Assembly: GCA_016795365.1 (NCBI GenBank)
Contig: JAEUHN010000054.1
Coordinates: forward strand, 62,001 to 126,000
Source of the DNA: Verrucomicrobiaceae bacterium
Lineage (GTDB): Bacteria; Verrucomicrobiota; Verrucomicrobiia; Verrucomicrobiales; Verrucomicrobiaceae
Direction: 5' to 3'
Length of the DNA: 64,000 nucleotides
Below are positions 17,810-27,839 of this stretch, in pieces. The notes under the pieces were generated by a model that was not told the DNA's origin, searched no databases, and was given only the letters and a program-made list of their open reading frames with translations. The position numbers and the translations under genes are program-made. How positions within the stretch are numbered: position 1 is the first letter of the stretch; the number at the start of each line of letters is the position of its first letter.

Positions 17810-18616
17810 ATGCCTCTGCCTGTTCCGCCCGCTACGCTTGAACCTCTCGCCCGCTTGCGCGCTGTCGTGCATTGCCTTCGCGCTCCCGGAGGCTGCCCTT
17901 GGGATCGCGAGCAGACGCATGAATCGCTCATCCCGCATGTGATTGAGGAAGCCTATGAGGTGGCCGAGGCCATCCGCACAGGCGACCCGGCACTCATCGC
18001 GGATGAACTCGGTGACCTCCTCCTGCAGCCGGTGCTCCACGCGGAGATCGCGAGCGAGACCGGCGCGTTCACCATCGACAGCGTCGCGACCGGCTTGTGT
18101 GAGAAGCTCATCCGCCGCCATCCCCATGTATTCGGTGAAACTAATGCCGACGACTCCGATGCGGTGCTCAAACAGTGGGATGCGATCAAGCGCGTGGAGA
18201 AGGGCACCCAGCGCGAGCCCTACCTTAGCGGCGTGAGCCAGGGGCTGCCGTCCTTGATGCGGGCGCAGAAGTTGCAAAAGAAAGCCGCGCGCGTGGGCTT
18301 CGACTGGCCCGATGTGCAGCCCGTGATCGGGAAGATTCGCGAAGAAACTGCCGAGCTGGAGCAAGCTCTGGCGAGCGGCGATTCGGCAGCGATGACGCAT
18401 GAGATCGGCGACTTGCTGTTCAGCGTCGTGAATCTGGCGCGCAAGCTCGGCGTGGATGCCGAGTCTGCTCTGGCAGCAACGAACGAGCGTTTCACCCGCC
18501 GATTTGGACATGTCGAGGCGACGCTGGAGGCCCAAGGCAAAGCGCTGGGCACGGTCACGCTCGCCGAGATGGATGCCGCCTGGGATGAAGCGAAGGTCGC
18601 CGAAGCCCAAAGCTGA
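17810..18616 (+). CDS. mazG: Nucleoside triphosphate pyrophosphohydrolase MazG
   Basis: Cytoplasmic house-cleaning enzyme that hydrolyses NTPs to NMP and PPi. The 268 residues hold two MazG repeats. The first has CPWDREQTHESLIPHVIEEA (EExxE start) and DELGDLLLQPVLHA, giving the EExxE-12-ExxD metal site. The second has EETAELEQAL and HEIGDLLFSVVNLARKLG. The joining segment LMRAQKLQKKAARVGFDW is highly characteristic. It starts 51 bp after the exosortase gene and is followed 34 bp later by a ribokinase-like gene, so the three may be co-transcribed. Confidence 0.95.
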   Translation: MPLPVPPATLEPLARLRAVVHCLRAPGGCPWDREQTHESLIPHVIEEAYEVAEAIRTGDPALIADELGDLLLQPVLHAEIASETGAFTIDSVATGLCEKLIRRHPHVFGETNADDSDAVLKQWDAIKRVEKGTQREPYLSGVSQGLPSLMRAQKLQKKAARVGFDWPDVQPVIGKIREETAELEQALASGDSAAMTHEIGDLLFSVVNLARKLGVDAESALAATNERFTRRFGHVEATLEAQGKALGTVTLAEMDAAWDEAKVAEAQS

Positions 18617-18650
18617 TCGGCTCACCGAACAAAGAACTGCCAATCAAACC

Positions 18651-19592
18651 ATGGGTAACGTTGTCGTCCTCGGCTCTCTGAACTTCGACACCATCGCGCG
18701 TGTCGATGCCTTCCCCAAGCCTGGCACCACCATCGTCGCCCGCGATCTCACCTTTCGCCTCGGCGGCAAGGGGGGCAATCAAGCCGTGGCCGCCGCGCGT
18801 CAGGGCGCGAACGTGCTCATGATTGGCAGCCTCGGTGACGACAGCGCCGGAGCGGCCTACCTCGAAGTGCTCAAGCGCCGCAACGTGCGCACCGATGGCG
18901 TTTACATTCGCAAAGGCATGCCTACGGGCACGGCGATGATCTGCGTCAATGATCAGGCCGAGAACACCATCGTGGTGGGACTCGCGGCCAACAACGCCCT
19001 CACTGCCGACGAGGTGCGCGATCAGCAGCAATGGATTGCGATGGGCACCATCATGCTCGCTCAGTTCGAGGTGCCGATGGAGGCCGTGGTGGAGGGGCTC
19101 AAGATGGCCAAGCCGCTGGGCACCATCACTTGCCTCAATCCTTCGCCCTGGCGGGAAGGTTTTCCCTGGGGCGAGGTGGAACTCGACTTCGTGATCGTCA
19201 ACGAACACGAGGCCGAGCAACTTTTTGGCCAGCCCGTGGAAAGCATGGGCGACATCGGCTGGATTCGCGAGAAGACCACGGCGATGGGCATCAACACCGT
19301 GATCGTCACCCGTGGCGCCGATTCCACGCTCGCCTTTTCGAATCGAGGTCCATCCCTCGAAGTGCCCACGATGATGGTCAATGCGGTGGACAGCGTGGGA
19401 GCAGGCGACTGCTTTGCCGGAGTCTTCGCCGCTCGCTGGGCTGAGACTCGAATGCTCGAGATCGCCCTGCGTGCCGCTAGCGTCGCCGGTTCACTCGCCA
19501 CCACGACGGAAGGCGCCCAAGAGTCCATCCCCGACCGCGACACCACCGATCAAGCACTGGCCGCAGCGATCCGGGATTTGATGTTGGGTTAG
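18651..19592 (+). CDS. rbsK: Ribokinase-like carbohydrate kinase (PfkB family)
   Basis: Phosphorylates a sugar, most likely ribose, with ATP. The 313 residues begin MGNVVVLGSLNFD at the ATG at 18651; the frame is open farther upstream inside mazG, but that part is not kinase-like. PfkB motif 1 is GGKGGNQAVAAARQGANV, motif 2 is DSVGAGDCFAGVFAA with the catalytic Asp, and TRGAD and NxxE (VNEHEAEQLF) are present. The sugar specificity is inferred from closeness to ribokinase and is less certain than the family. Confidence 0.85.
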   Translation: MGNVVVLGSLNFDTIARVDAFPKPGTTIVARDLTFRLGGKGGNQAVAAARQGANVLMIGSLGDDSAGAAYLEVLKRRNVRTDGVYIRKGMPTGTAMICVNDQAENTIVVGLAANNALTADEVRDQQQWIAMGTIMLAQFEVPMEAVVEGLKMAKPLGTITCLNPSPWREGFPWGEVELDFVIVNEHEAEQLFGQPVESMGDIGWIREKTTAMGINTVIVTRGADSTLAFSNRGPSLEVPTMMVNAVDSVGAGDCFAGVFAARWAETRMLEIALRAASVAGSLATTTEGAQESIPDRDTTDQALAAAIRDLMLG

Positions 19593-19664
19593 GAACTTTT
19601 GCCCCATTTGCACGCAGGCAAGAAGCGGCTAAGGCTGGGCGTTCCATCCCGCCCCATTCCCCCT

Positions 19665-22367
19665 ATGATTCGCACCACTCTTCGCCTCGCCTTGCTGGCT
19701 GCCTTGACGGCGGCGGCTCCTGCTGCTGAACAGCCAAAGCAGAAAAAGAAAGTCTTCGAGCAGGGCAAGCCCGCCTTTGTTCCTGATGTCAATCAGCCGC
19801 AGTTCGACGAGAAGGCGGTTACTCCTGACTTCTTGGATGCGGCGACGCTGAAGGTGCCCGAGGGACTGGAGGTCACGCTTTGGGCGACCTCGCCGATGCT
19901 TTTCAATCCGACCAACATGGACGTGGATGCGAAGGGTCGGATCTGGGTGGCCGAGGGCATCAACTACCGAAGAATGTCGGGTCGTCGTGCGGCCGGGGAT
20001 CGCATCGTGGTGCTTGAGGATTCGGATGGCGATGGCAAGGCGGACAAGTCCCACACCTTCGTGCAGGATCCAGAACTCGGAGCCCCGCTGGGCGTGGCGG
20101 TGTTCGACAATGTGGTAGTGGTCTCCAACACACCGAACCTCATCGTTTACACCGATGTGAATCGCGATGCGAAGTTTGATCCCGCCGTGGACAAGCGCGA
20201 GGTGCTGCTCACAGGCTTCGAGCAAGCACAGCACGATCATTCGCTCCACTCGGTCTCAGCGAGTCCCGATGGACGCTGGGTGTTCAGCAATGGCAATTGC
20301 GGTGGGCTCTTCACCGACAAGAGCGAGAAGACCTTCCGCATCGGCGGTGCCTACCTCAACAACACCTGGGCAGGCGAGGCGAGCGATGACGGCCACGTCT
20401 ATGTGGGTGGGTTTACTTGTTCGATCAATCCCGATGGCACTCACGCCCGCATCCTTGGCTACGGCTATCGCAACAGCTACGAGCAGACCGTGACCTCGCT
20501 GGGCGACATCTTCCAGAATGATAACGATGATCCGCCTGCCTGCCGTGTATCCTTTGTGATGGAGGGCGGCGATTTCGGGTTCTTCTCGCCCGATGGCAAG
20601 CGCACCTGGCAGGCCGACAAGCGCCCAGGCCAGACCACGCCTGTGGCGGAGTGGAGGCAAGACGATCCGCAGACGGTGCCTGCGGGCGATGTCTACGGCG
20701 GCGGTGCTCCGACGGGTATCGCCTTCTATGAAAACGGCGCTCTGGGCGAGAAGTGGAACGGCTTGCTCATGAGCTGCGACACGGGGCGTAACGTGGTCTT
20801 TGGCTACCTGCCGAAACCCGATGGCGCTGGCATGAAGCTGGAGCGCTTCGACTTTGTGACCTCGAACACGACTGGCAAGTTCGCGGGCTCGGACTTCGTG
20901 GGTGGCAGCAAGAATGTTAGCGACGAGCGGCACATTCTTTTTCGTCCGTCGGATGTGTGCGTGGGTCTCGACGGCGCTGTGTATGTGGCGGACTGGTTCG
21001 ACAAGCGCACCGGCGGTCATCAGACCCTGGATGAAACCGGCAGCGGCAGCATCTACCGCATCGCACCGAAAGGCTTCAAGCCTTCGCTGCCGAAGATCGA
21101 TTACACGACGCACGAAGGCTGCATCGCTGCGTTGAAGGCTCCGTCCGTCAATGTGCGCAACGTGGCTTTTCACAAGCTGAAGTCGATGGGTGGCGTAACC
21201 CAGATCTTGGAAGACAAGAATCCCTACGTCGCGGCGCGTGCCGTCTGGCTCATGGCCCAGCTTGGAAAGGAAGGTGCCGACGCCGCGGAGACGTGGTCGC
21301 AGTCGACCGATGCGACGACACGCATGGTGTGCTATCGCGCGATGCGCGCCGGCGGTCAAGACTTCCTCAAGGTGGCGGCGCGGCTCGTTGATGATGAATC
21401 TGCGATGGTGCGTCGCGAGGTGGCACTGAGCCTGCGCGATGTAGCGCTGGACAAGGCCTTGCCGCTGCTGGTGAAGCTGGCGTCGCACTACGATGGCAAA
21501 GATCGTGCCTACCTCGCGGCGATCGGCATCGGTAGTGCTGGCAAGGAAGCAGCTCTGTGGGACGCGCTGCCCAAGAGCACGCCATGGTCTGATGCAACCG
21601 CTCGTCTGGCCTGGCGTCTGATGCCGAAGGCCGCGATCAGCGATCTCAAGACGCGTGCGCTGGACAGCAATCTCAGCGTGCCGCAGCGGAAGCTGGCGGT
21701 GGATACCCTCGCCTTCATCAATGACGCGGCGTCGGCGAAGGCCTTGCTCGAAGTGGCCAAACGCGAATCACCCATCTCTGCCGATGTGATCTGGTGGCTC
21801 ATCCATCGCAGCACCAATCTCTGGGCGGAGTATGGAGTTGCTGCTGCCTTGAAATCCGAGGGCATCCTTGACCCTGAGAAAATCAAGCTCACCGCCGTGG
21901 TGACGCCTCCGACGCCAGCGCCCGAGACGCTGCCGAAGCTGGAGGATGTGCTCAAGTTGACCGGCGATCCGGCGAAGGGTGCGGCCCAGGCGCAACGCTG
22001 TCTGATGTGCCATCAGATCGATGGTCAGGGGGTGGACTTCGGTCCTGGTCTCAGTGGCTGGGGTGCATCGCAGCCCACCGAGGTGATCGCCGAAGCGATC
22101 ATCAACCCCAGCAAGGACATTGCGCACGGGTTTGAAGGCTGGTCGGTCACGACCAAGGACGGCATCCAGATCGACGGACTGCTGCTCAGCGATGGCGATT
22201 TCGCCATGATGAAATCCATGGGTGGCCAGACGCAGATCATCGCGAAGGAGAAGATCAAATCGAAGCGCCGCATGGACCGTTCGCTCATGCTCAGCGGACC
22301 CACCTTGGGACTTACCCCGCAAGACATCGCCGACGTGATCGCCTGGATGCGTCAGGCCAAGCGTTGA
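19665..22367 (+). CDS. PVC-type heme-binding protein: propeller, HEAT repeats and c-type cytochrome
   Basis: A 900-residue exported protein. A signal peptide (about 1-20, LALLAALTAAAPAA) precedes a Lys-rich linker. Next comes a beta-propeller dehydrogenase-like region (about 60-480, with GLEVTLWATSPMLFNPTNMDVDAKG and the DWFDKRTGGHQ stretch), then HEAT-like repeats (about 490-740), then a single cytochrome c domain with the heme motif CLMCH (Cys779, Cys782, His783) and the conserved tail of this family. Proteins of this architecture are greatly expanded in Planctomycetes and Verrucomicrobia and are thought to oxidise sugars or other substrates in the periplasm; the substrate is unknown. A pyrimidine-rich stretch, not a Shine-Dalgarno, precedes the start. 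Confidence 0.92.
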   Translation: MIRTTLRLALLAALTAAAPAAEQPKQKKKVFEQGKPAFVPDVNQPQFDEKAVTPDFLDAATLKVPEGLEVTLWATSPMLFNPTNMDVDAKGRIWVAEGINYRRMSGRRAAGDRIVVLEDSDGDGKADKSHTFVQDPELGAPLGVAVFDNVVVVSNTPNLIVYTDVNRDAKFDPAVDKREVLLTGFEQAQHDHSLHSVSASPDGRWVFSNGNCGGLFTDKSEKTFRIGGAYLNNTWAGEASDDGHVYVGGFTCSINPDGTHARILGYGYRNSYEQTVTSLGDIFQNDNDDPPACRVSFVMEGGDFGFFSPDGKRTWQADKRPGQTTPVAEWRQDDPQTVPAGDVYGGGAPTGIAFYENGALGEKWNGLLMSCDTGRNVVFGYLPKPDGAGMKLERFDFVTSNTTGKFAGSDFVGGSKNVSDERHILFRPSDVCVGLDGAVYVADWFDKRTGGHQTLDETGSGSIYRIAPKGFKPSLPKIDYTTHEGCIAALKAPSVNVRNVAFHKLKSMGGVTQILEDKNPYVAARAVWLMAQLGKEGADAAETWSQSTDATTRMVCYRAMRAGGQDFLKVAARLVDDESAMVRREVALSLRDVALDKALPLLVKLASHYDGKDRAYLAAIGIGSAGKEAALWDALPKSTPWSDATARLAWRLMPKAAISDLKTRALDSNLSVPQRKLAVDTLAFINDAASAKALLEVAKRESPISADVIWWLIHRSTNLWAEYGVAAALKSEGILDPEKIKLTAVVTPPTPAPETLPKLEDVLKLTGDPAKGAAQAQRCLMCHQIDGQGVDFGPGLSGWGASQPTEVIAEAIINPSKDIAHGFEGWSVTTKDGIQIDGLLLSDGDFAMMKSMGGQTQIIAKEKIKSKRRMDRSLMLSGPTLGLTPQDIADVIAWMRQAKR

Positions 22368-22424
22368 TGCAGCGTTTTCTCGCGAGAGTTGATTCGGTCG
22401 CAGAGTGCGAGTAAAACAACATTC

Positions 22425-23009
22425 ATGCGTTTCCCCCTGCTTTCTCTCGCGATGGCCGCAGCCTCGCTGTTCCTGAGTGCCTGCACCCCTTCCACGGTCT
22501 CGCTCGACTACCTGCCGAACCTCGCTGCCAACCTTCGTGGGCCTGCGATTTTCAGTGTGGGTGAGTTTGCTGACATGCGCGGCATGGCACCGAACCACAT
22601 CGGGGGAATTGGCCTGCCCGGCTTGGTCAATCTGGAGAACGTGTATCTCAAAGTGAACGTGGATCAGGCTGTGAAGAACGCGATGCTGCACGCCCTGGCC
22701 GCCCGCCAGATGCTTAGCAGCAATCGTCCGAAATACGTGCTGAGCGGGGAGGTCCTCGATTTGCACTGCGAGATGCTCAAGAACCCCTATGCCAGCGTCC
22801 GCCTGAAAGTGAACCTCACCGATACCAGCACAGGCCGTGTGGTGCATTCACGTGAATACACCGGCGAGCGCCAGTCGGTGTTCTATGTCCATGGCTCGGG
22901 CGATCCTGTGCCGATCCTTCGCAATCTCACTTCGCGTGCGTTGCAAGACGCTGTCGATAAAGCCATCGACGATGCCTCCATGCGTCGCGTGATGCGTGGT
23001 GATCGATGA
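22425..23009 (+). CDS. Putative outer-membrane lipoprotein, uncharacterised
   Basis: 194 residues from the ATG at 22425. A lipoprotein signal ends in LFLSAC, giving an acylated Cys near residue 20. The mature part mixes beta strands and one long helix: VNVDQAVKNAMLHALAARQ, then YVLSGEVLDLHCEM, RLKVNLTDTSTGRVVHSREYTG and a C-terminal helix of the ALQDAVDKAID type. This 'helix plus SGEVxDL plus VxLTDxxTGRVV' pattern resembles YajG-like and related small lipoproteins, but I cannot name the family with certainty. It follows the cytochrome gene by 57 bp and is convergent with folD. Confidence 0.72.
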   Translation: MRFPLLSLAMAAASLFLSACTPSTVSLDYLPNLAANLRGPAIFSVGEFADMRGMAPNHIGGIGLPGLVNLENVYLKVNVDQAVKNAMLHALAARQMLSSNRPKYVLSGEVLDLHCEMLKNPYASVRLKVNLTDTSTGRVVHSREYTGERQSVFYVHGSGDPVPILRNLTSRALQDAVDKAIDDASMRRVMRGDR

Positions 23010-23021
23010 GCGGCTCCGCGC

Positions 23022-23900
23022 TCACGCCGAGGCCTGACGGCAGGCCTTGATTGTATTGCTCATCAGCATGGCGATGGTCATCGGTCCCACGCCTCCAGGC
23101 ACAGGCGTGATGGCCCGGCACTTCGGGGCGACTTCATCGAATTTCACATCGCCCACCAGCTTGTAGCCCTTCTCGGTGCCAGGTGCCTCCACGCGATTGA
23201 TGCCCACATCGATGACTACGGCTCCCTCACGAACGTGCTCAGCCGTGATGAATTCTGGGCGACCAATCGCAGCGATGATGATGTCTGCCCGCTGACAAAT
23301 CGCCGCCAGATCCTTGGTGCGGCTGTGGGCGACGGTCACGGTGGCATCACCGCCCTTGCCCTTGGCCATCAGAAGCATCGCCATCGGCTTGCCGACAATC
23401 ATGCTGCGCCCCACGACCACCACATTGGCACCACTCGTCTCCACGCCTGCCGCGATCAGCAGACGCTGACAACCCAGTGGCGTGCAAGGCACGAAACCGC
23501 TCGAATCCTCGATCGCAAGCTTCGCTACGTTGATCGGGTGAAAGCCATCCACATCCTTAGCCGGGTCGATGGCACGCACGATCGCCGCCTCGTCGATGTG
23601 CTTCGGTGGCGGACTCTGCACGAGGATGCCGTGGATCGCCGGATCGTTGTTCAGATCGCGCACCACCTGGAGTAGTTCATCTTGTGTGGTGGTTGCCGGT
23701 AGTTCGAGCTTCACCGAGTGCAGCCCGAGTTCTTTGCACTTCCGGTCTTTGGAACGGACGTAAGCCCTCGAAGCCGGATCATCTCCCACCAGCACGACCG
23801 CGAGCCCCGGCACCTTGCCAGCGGCGGCTAGTGCTGCGATGTCGCGTTTGCATTCCTCAATGACTTGGGTGGCGATTTCGGTTCCGTTGATCAACTGCAT
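23022..23900 (-). CDS. folD: Bifunctional methylenetetrahydrofolate dehydrogenase/methenyltetrahydrofolate cyclohydrolase
   Basis: Interconverts 5,10-methylene-, 5,10-methenyl- and 10-formyl-tetrahydrofolate with NADP in the cytoplasm. 292 residues from the ATG at 23900; the longer open frame upstream is rejected because FolD begins at [10 protein letters not shown]. Seen are the catalytic YVRSK (Lys in the Tyr-x3-Lys motif), [29 protein letters not shown], the NADP fold [17 protein letters not shown], and VIDVGIN...GDVKF...[22 protein letters not shown] sequence precedes the start. Confidence 0.97.
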   Translation of the reverse strand: MQLINGTEIATQVIEECKRDIAALAAAGKVPGLAVVLVGDDPASRAYVRSKDRKCKELGLHSVKLELPATTTQDELLQVVRDLNNDPAIHGILVQSPPPKHIDEAAIVRAIDPAKDVDGFHPINVAKLAIEDSSGFVPCTPLGCQRLLIAAGVETSGANVVVVGRSMIVGKPMAMLLMAKGKGGDATVTVAHSRTKDLAAICQRADIIIAAIGRPEFITAEHVREGAVVIDVGINRVEAPGTEKGYKLVGDVKFDEVAPKCRAITPVPGGVGPMTIAMLMSNTIKACRQASA

Positions 23901-23955
23901 GATGCCCCATCCCTTGCATGAGCGGCTGCTGGTTTGCAATGGGGTTTCGATGCAC

Positions 23956-24651
23956 TCACTTGCGCCCAAACAAGAATCGGACGAGGAGGGCGATGGATGC
24001 AATGGCAGCGATAGTCATCAACCAACGATGGGGCTGGTGTGCGGGTGTCTGTGCTGCGGACTCGGTCTCGAGTGCGGACGTCGTGGCATTCCAGCCTGTG
24101 TCGTAAAGGAACTCGGGCTCATGCTGGCTGAAACTGACGGGCGTGTCATGCTCGCCGGGCTGCTGGTAGATGCACTGGATCGTGTGCAGATCGCCTAGTT
24201 GCTCGAAGACCTTGAAGCCGAGCCAGACATCGACCACGCCCGAAGGCCAGGGCTGATGGAAATGGAAATCGACAAAGCGTTGACCAGCATCTTGAGGGCC
24301 GAGCATGCTGTCCTTCGGGCTGGGCCAAACGCACTCGTAGTTCTTGAACTCGCCTGCCGTGGTCTCTCGGTCGTTAATCGACACGAGCGTGGATCGCGTC
24401 AGGAACTCTCGCACGGCTGGAACTGCCTTCTCGATCTCATCGAAGGTCACCTGGTTGTCGCCGTTGGCATCAATGCGAACGATGCGGGCAAGGGTGGCGA
24501 CATTGAGTGAGAAACGAAGATCCACGCTGTCGTGCTCGACGCGCACCCGCAGGTAACTGACGTCGGCGGGGTGTCCAAACGTGGGAACTGTCACACTGGC
24601 TGCGATGAGCAGTGCGAGGTGAAGCGGGGCGATGAAGAGTCGCTTACTCAC
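23956..24651 (-). CDS. Exported protein with EF-hand-like motif and C-terminal membrane anchor, uncharacterised
   Basis: 231 residues with a signal peptide (about 1-26, ending near TFGHPA), an extracytoplasmic beta-rich part ([18 protein letters not shown]), an EF-hand-like loop [14 protein letters not shown] that may bind calcium, and a C-terminal membrane segment (about 208-226) with a basic end. I recognise no enzyme family. The GTG start at 24651 overlaps the stop of the upstream 1037-aa gene by 8 bp (GTGAGTAA), which indicates translational coupling and a shared job. Confidence 0.75.
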   Translation of the reverse strand: MSKRLFIAPLHLALLIAASVTVPTFGHPADVSYLRVRVEHDSVDLRFSLNVATLARIVRIDANGDNQVTFDEIEKAVPAVREFLTRSTLVSINDRETTAGEFKNYECVWPSPKDSMLGPQDAGQRFVDFHFHQPWPSGVVDVWLGFKVFEQLGDLHTIQCIYQQPGEHDTPVSFSQHEPEFLYDTGWNATTSALETESAAQTPAHQPHRWLMTIAAIASIALLVRFLFGRK

Positions 24652-27600
24652 ACGTGATCCACATCGGGCTCGCCCAGCACAGCTCGCTGTTGTCCTGCTC
24701 GGCGCGGACGTAGTAGTAGCTCGTCTTGCCAGCGCTCGGAGTCGGGTCGGTCCAGGTGGCGGTGAACTCGCGGCTGCCGGGTTTCACTTCGAGCGGGATC
24801 TCGACGTTGTCTTTGACGATGGTCACCTTTGCAATCGGTGCGGTGCCGACAAACTTGATGCGCAGCGTGGGCGCGCCTTTGACGCTGAATTCGTCGCCCA
24901 TCATACGAGCCTTGCCATCAGCGGCGGTGCATTGGGTGTCGGCGATGATGTTGTCCGTCGCGCCATAGGTGTGGCGCAGCTTCATCGCCTTCAGGATGCC
25001 TTCGCGGGAGTAGTCATCGGTTACCACCATCGCGTAGCTGATGTGCGTGCTGCCGTGGTCACTGCTGCTCTGAAAGCTGAACTTGTAGCCCTTGGCGAAG
25101 GCATTGTTGAGGAATCCCGCTGGCTCCCAGCCACCGATCGCATCGTTCTCGGTCGGGCAGCGCGGGCAACCGGCATACTCGTAGTTCTGGCGGGCACCCT
25201 GATAGACTTCCACCATCGGCTCGACCTCGGGGTCCCAGTTGCGCCAGTCGGTGCCCATGGTGCCCACGCTGGTGTGCGAGGCGCACACGCCGCCGAACTG
25301 TTTCAGATACTTATAGAGCATCAGCGTGTCCGGCGAGGGCTTCGGATCGTTGCGATCACTGATCGGCAGGCGTGGCAGCGTGCGCACACCACGTTGCGCG
25401 AAGACGCAATTGCGATGGCCCTCGGGATACTGAACGCTGCGCTCGTAGCTAAACATGGACTCGAAGTGACCTGGCAAATGGAACGCATCCGTGGTCTTCT
25501 GCGTGAGCCACCAAGTGTATTCGCGGCCATTGCCGTTGTCGTGATCGCCATTGCCCAGCCAGTCCATGGCGGCTGCGTCCAGGGCATAGCGCCACATATC
25601 TTCCAGCGGACCATCGCCCGCGCCGTCGCCGCTGATCTCGGTGTGGCGATGGAACTCACCGCGCACGATCTGCATCTTCGTTCCGTTGAGGTCAATGCGA
25701 TACCCGCGGATGGCCTGCACTTCCGCGCGCTCGGCTTCCGTGCGCTTGCTGGGCTTGGCATCGGCGATCAAGTCCTTGCCACTCGCAGGCTTTTGCACAG
25801 CGGGCTTCGCATTGCCTTGTGCCTGAAGGCGGCTGAAGAACACATCGTTATCAAACGGATCGCGATCCGCATTCAGCGACGCATTGCTGCCTCCGCTCGC
25901 CTTGGCTTTGCCCTTGCCTTTTCCTTGGCCACCACCACCAGGGAGTTCGTTGAAGCGATCCATGCGATGATCCGTCGCGTGCGCGAGGAACATGTTCGTC
26001 GGTCCTGCGGCCACAGCAGGCAGGCTGTAAATAAGATTGTCCGAATGCGGCACCAGGATTGGCCCCACCCACTTGTCACCATCGTAGTAGGCCGCGTAGC
26101 TAACCCAGGTGCTGCCCACCGGGCCACGGAACGAATTCAAGCGATTGCGCACAATGCACCACACACGGCCATCGCTGTCGCAGCCGAGACGACCGATGTT
26201 GTTGAACGTATTCCAACCAGTGGCCGCTGCGTGCTCGCCCGGCGCACCGCGACGCGCTGCTGGTTGCAGATATGCGTTCGCATTCACCCCATCGGCTTGC
26301 TCAGGCGAGACCGGCGGAGGCGGCGTGGTCGTATCTGCGCCACGGAACTTCTTCTTGCCCTTGCCCGGCTGCGCCCCTGGCAGCGCATCCACCACGTTGC
26401 CCGCAGGCTCCATCCACTGGCCATCCTTCAGCACCGCCATGCCGATCTGCCGATCGCGATACAAGCCGATGCCGTCCTGCCCGTCGTAAGCGCCCCAATC
26501 CTTGCCCCAGGTTTGACCGCTCTTCTCCCACGCGACCCACAACGCGCCGTCTTTGTCATATGTCAGCGAGGGGCGTGCTTCATAGAGCGCGGTATTGGCC
26601 ACCGGACGCGCGTCCTTGGCTTCGCCGCTGTTCGCGAACTCACGCACCCACACATCGTAATCGCCCTTCTCATAAGTATCCCAAGCGATGGCCACGCCCG
26701 TTGCACTCGCCGCGATGGCTGGCATCCAGCAGTTGCCTCTGTTCGACGACACCGTGTTGATCTTCGACCATGCGTTGCCCTCTTGATGTCTCGCAAAGAT
26801 GCCGAACTGCGAGTTGTTCGCCTGCTGCCACGCGATCCACACCTTCCCTTCGGCATCCGTGGTCGCGACAGGCGACACCGCATTGCCCCAGTCGTTGGAG
26901 AACTTCGTGATCTCACTGAGCTTCCCACCCGCGAACGAACGCATCATGATGGCGAAGGCTCCATCCACGCGCTCGCTCCACACGATCCACGCCGTGCCCT
27001 TGCCATCAATCGCCACAGCCGACTTGTAGATGTCTTTGCCCGGCTCCGTGATCGCGATGCGATCCTTCGCCCACGAGTTGCCTTCACGCACATGCATCCA
27101 GAGCTGATCGCCGCCAGCAGGTTTGTTGAGGAACGAAAGGTCCGCTGGCTCCTCGTCCCACTTCTTCGCACGCTCATCGCGATCCAGACCCGGCGTGAAG
27201 CTCTGATACACGAGGTAGCCCGCGCCCCCTTTGTTAAAGGCCAGCGCTGGGTAGTCATCATCCGTGCGCTCTTGGCTCATCGCGCGCAGGTTGAACGCCG
27301 TGCGTTGCGCTGCGGCCTTGCCTTCGAACAGATCGGTCGGCTCACCCAGCTTGGTGTCGCCCACCTTGAAGCTGAAATCGCCTTGCTTCGTGCTCACCGT
27401 GATCACCGAGTCATCGGTCACACCGCGCACCTTGATAAAGACGCCGTTCTCCGTGAGCGGCCCGAGGTTCTCTGCCGCGCGCTTCGCCATGCCAAGCTTC
27501 TTCGGATTGTTCGCGCGCCCTTGCACGGCCTGACGCCGCGTGCGAGCCTCCCAGCCATCCTTGCCCACCAGCCTGTCTTGCTGCTGAAACCGCCAGCCCG

Positions 27601-27757
27601 ACACACCTGCAAGCTCCCCCGGAGCCACCTTCACTGAGCCCGACCAGTCGGACGGCTCCTTGTCGCCGAGACCCAGTTGAAGAAGCAGTTCGACATCTTC
27701 CGCGCGAATCACGGAGACGCAAAGAACCAGGGCAAGCGAGAGGGCGAGACGTTTCAT
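24644..27757 (-). CDS. Exported propeller plus PHP-like (DUF3604-type) protein
   Basis: A 1037-residue protein with a signal peptide (about 1-20). Residues about 140-640 look like a sialidase/NHL-type beta-propeller, with repeated blades such as SAVAIDGKGTAWIVWSERVDG, ATTDAEGKVWIAWQQ and LTYDKDGALWVAWEKSG. A Gly/Lys-rich low-complexity linker follows. From about residue 698 the C-terminus is a PHP-like metal-binding domain of the DUF3604 type: GEFHRHTEISGDG, a downstream GNGDHDNG, and later SSSDHGS. The His/Asp motifs suggest a hydrolase (phosphoesterase-like), but no substrate is known. It is the first gene of a coupled pair with the small exported protein downstream. Confidence 0.8.
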   Translation of the reverse strand: MKRLALSLALVLCVSVIRAEDVELLLQLGLGDKEPSDWSGSVKVAPGELAGVSGWRFQQQDRLVGKDGWEARTRRQAVQGRANNPKKLGMAKRAAENLGPLTENGVFIKVRGVTDDSVITVSTKQGDFSFKVGDTKLGEPTDLFEGKAAAQRTAFNLRAMSQERTDDDYPALAFNKGGAGYLVYQSFTPGLDRDERAKKWDEEPADLSFLNKPAGGDQLWMHVREGNSWAKDRIAITEPGKDIYKSAVAIDGKGTAWIVWSERVDGAFAIMMRSFAGGKLSEITKFSNDWGNAVSPVATTDAEGKVWIAWQQANNSQFGIFARHQEGNAWSKINTVSSNRGNCWMPAIAASATGVAIAWDTYEKGDYDVWVREFANSGEAKDARPVANTALYEARPSLTYDKDGALWVAWEKSGQTWGKDWGAYDGQDGIGLYRDRQIGMAVLKDGQWMEPAGNVVDALPGAQPGKGKKKFRGADTTTPPPPVSPEQADGVNANAYLQPAARRGAPGEHAAATGWNTFNNIGRLGCDSDGRVWCIVRNRLNSFRGPVGSTWVSYAAYYDGDKWVGPILVPHSDNLIYSLPAVAAGPTNMFLAHATDHRMDRFNELPGGGGQGKGKGKAKASGGSNASLNADRDPFDNDVFFSRLQAQGNAKPAVQKPASGKDLIADAKPSKRTEAERAEVQAIRGYRIDLNGTKMQIVRGEFHRHTEISGDGAGDGPLEDMWRYALDAAAMDWLGNGDHDNGNGREYTWWLTQKTTDAFHLPGHFESMFSYERSVQYPEGHRNCVFAQRGVRTLPRLPISDRNDPKPSPDTLMLYKYLKQFGGVCASHTSVGTMGTDWRNWDPEVEPMVEVYQGARQNYEYAGCPRCPTENDAIGGWEPAGFLNNAFAKGYKFSFQSSSDHGSTHISYAMVVTDDYSREGILKAMKLRHTYGATDNIIADTQCTAADGKARMMGDEFSVKGAPTLRIKFVGTAPIAKVTIVKDNVEIPLEVKPGSREFTATWTDPTPSAGKTSYYYVRAEQDNSELCWASPMWITCE

Positions 27758-27839
27758 GCGCGCGCAGAAACGTCAGTGCCGTTCAGGTCTTGCAGGCGCT
27801 CCGACAAACCCTGATGGCAAGCCAGTGGAGCCCAATCGA

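Noticed and set aside
24632-27637. A 1001-codon open frame on the plus strand opposite the propeller/PHP gene.
   Set aside because: The minus strand codes for a recognisable signal peptide, propeller and PHP motif; the plus frame has no family-like motif and is the high-GC antisense shadow.
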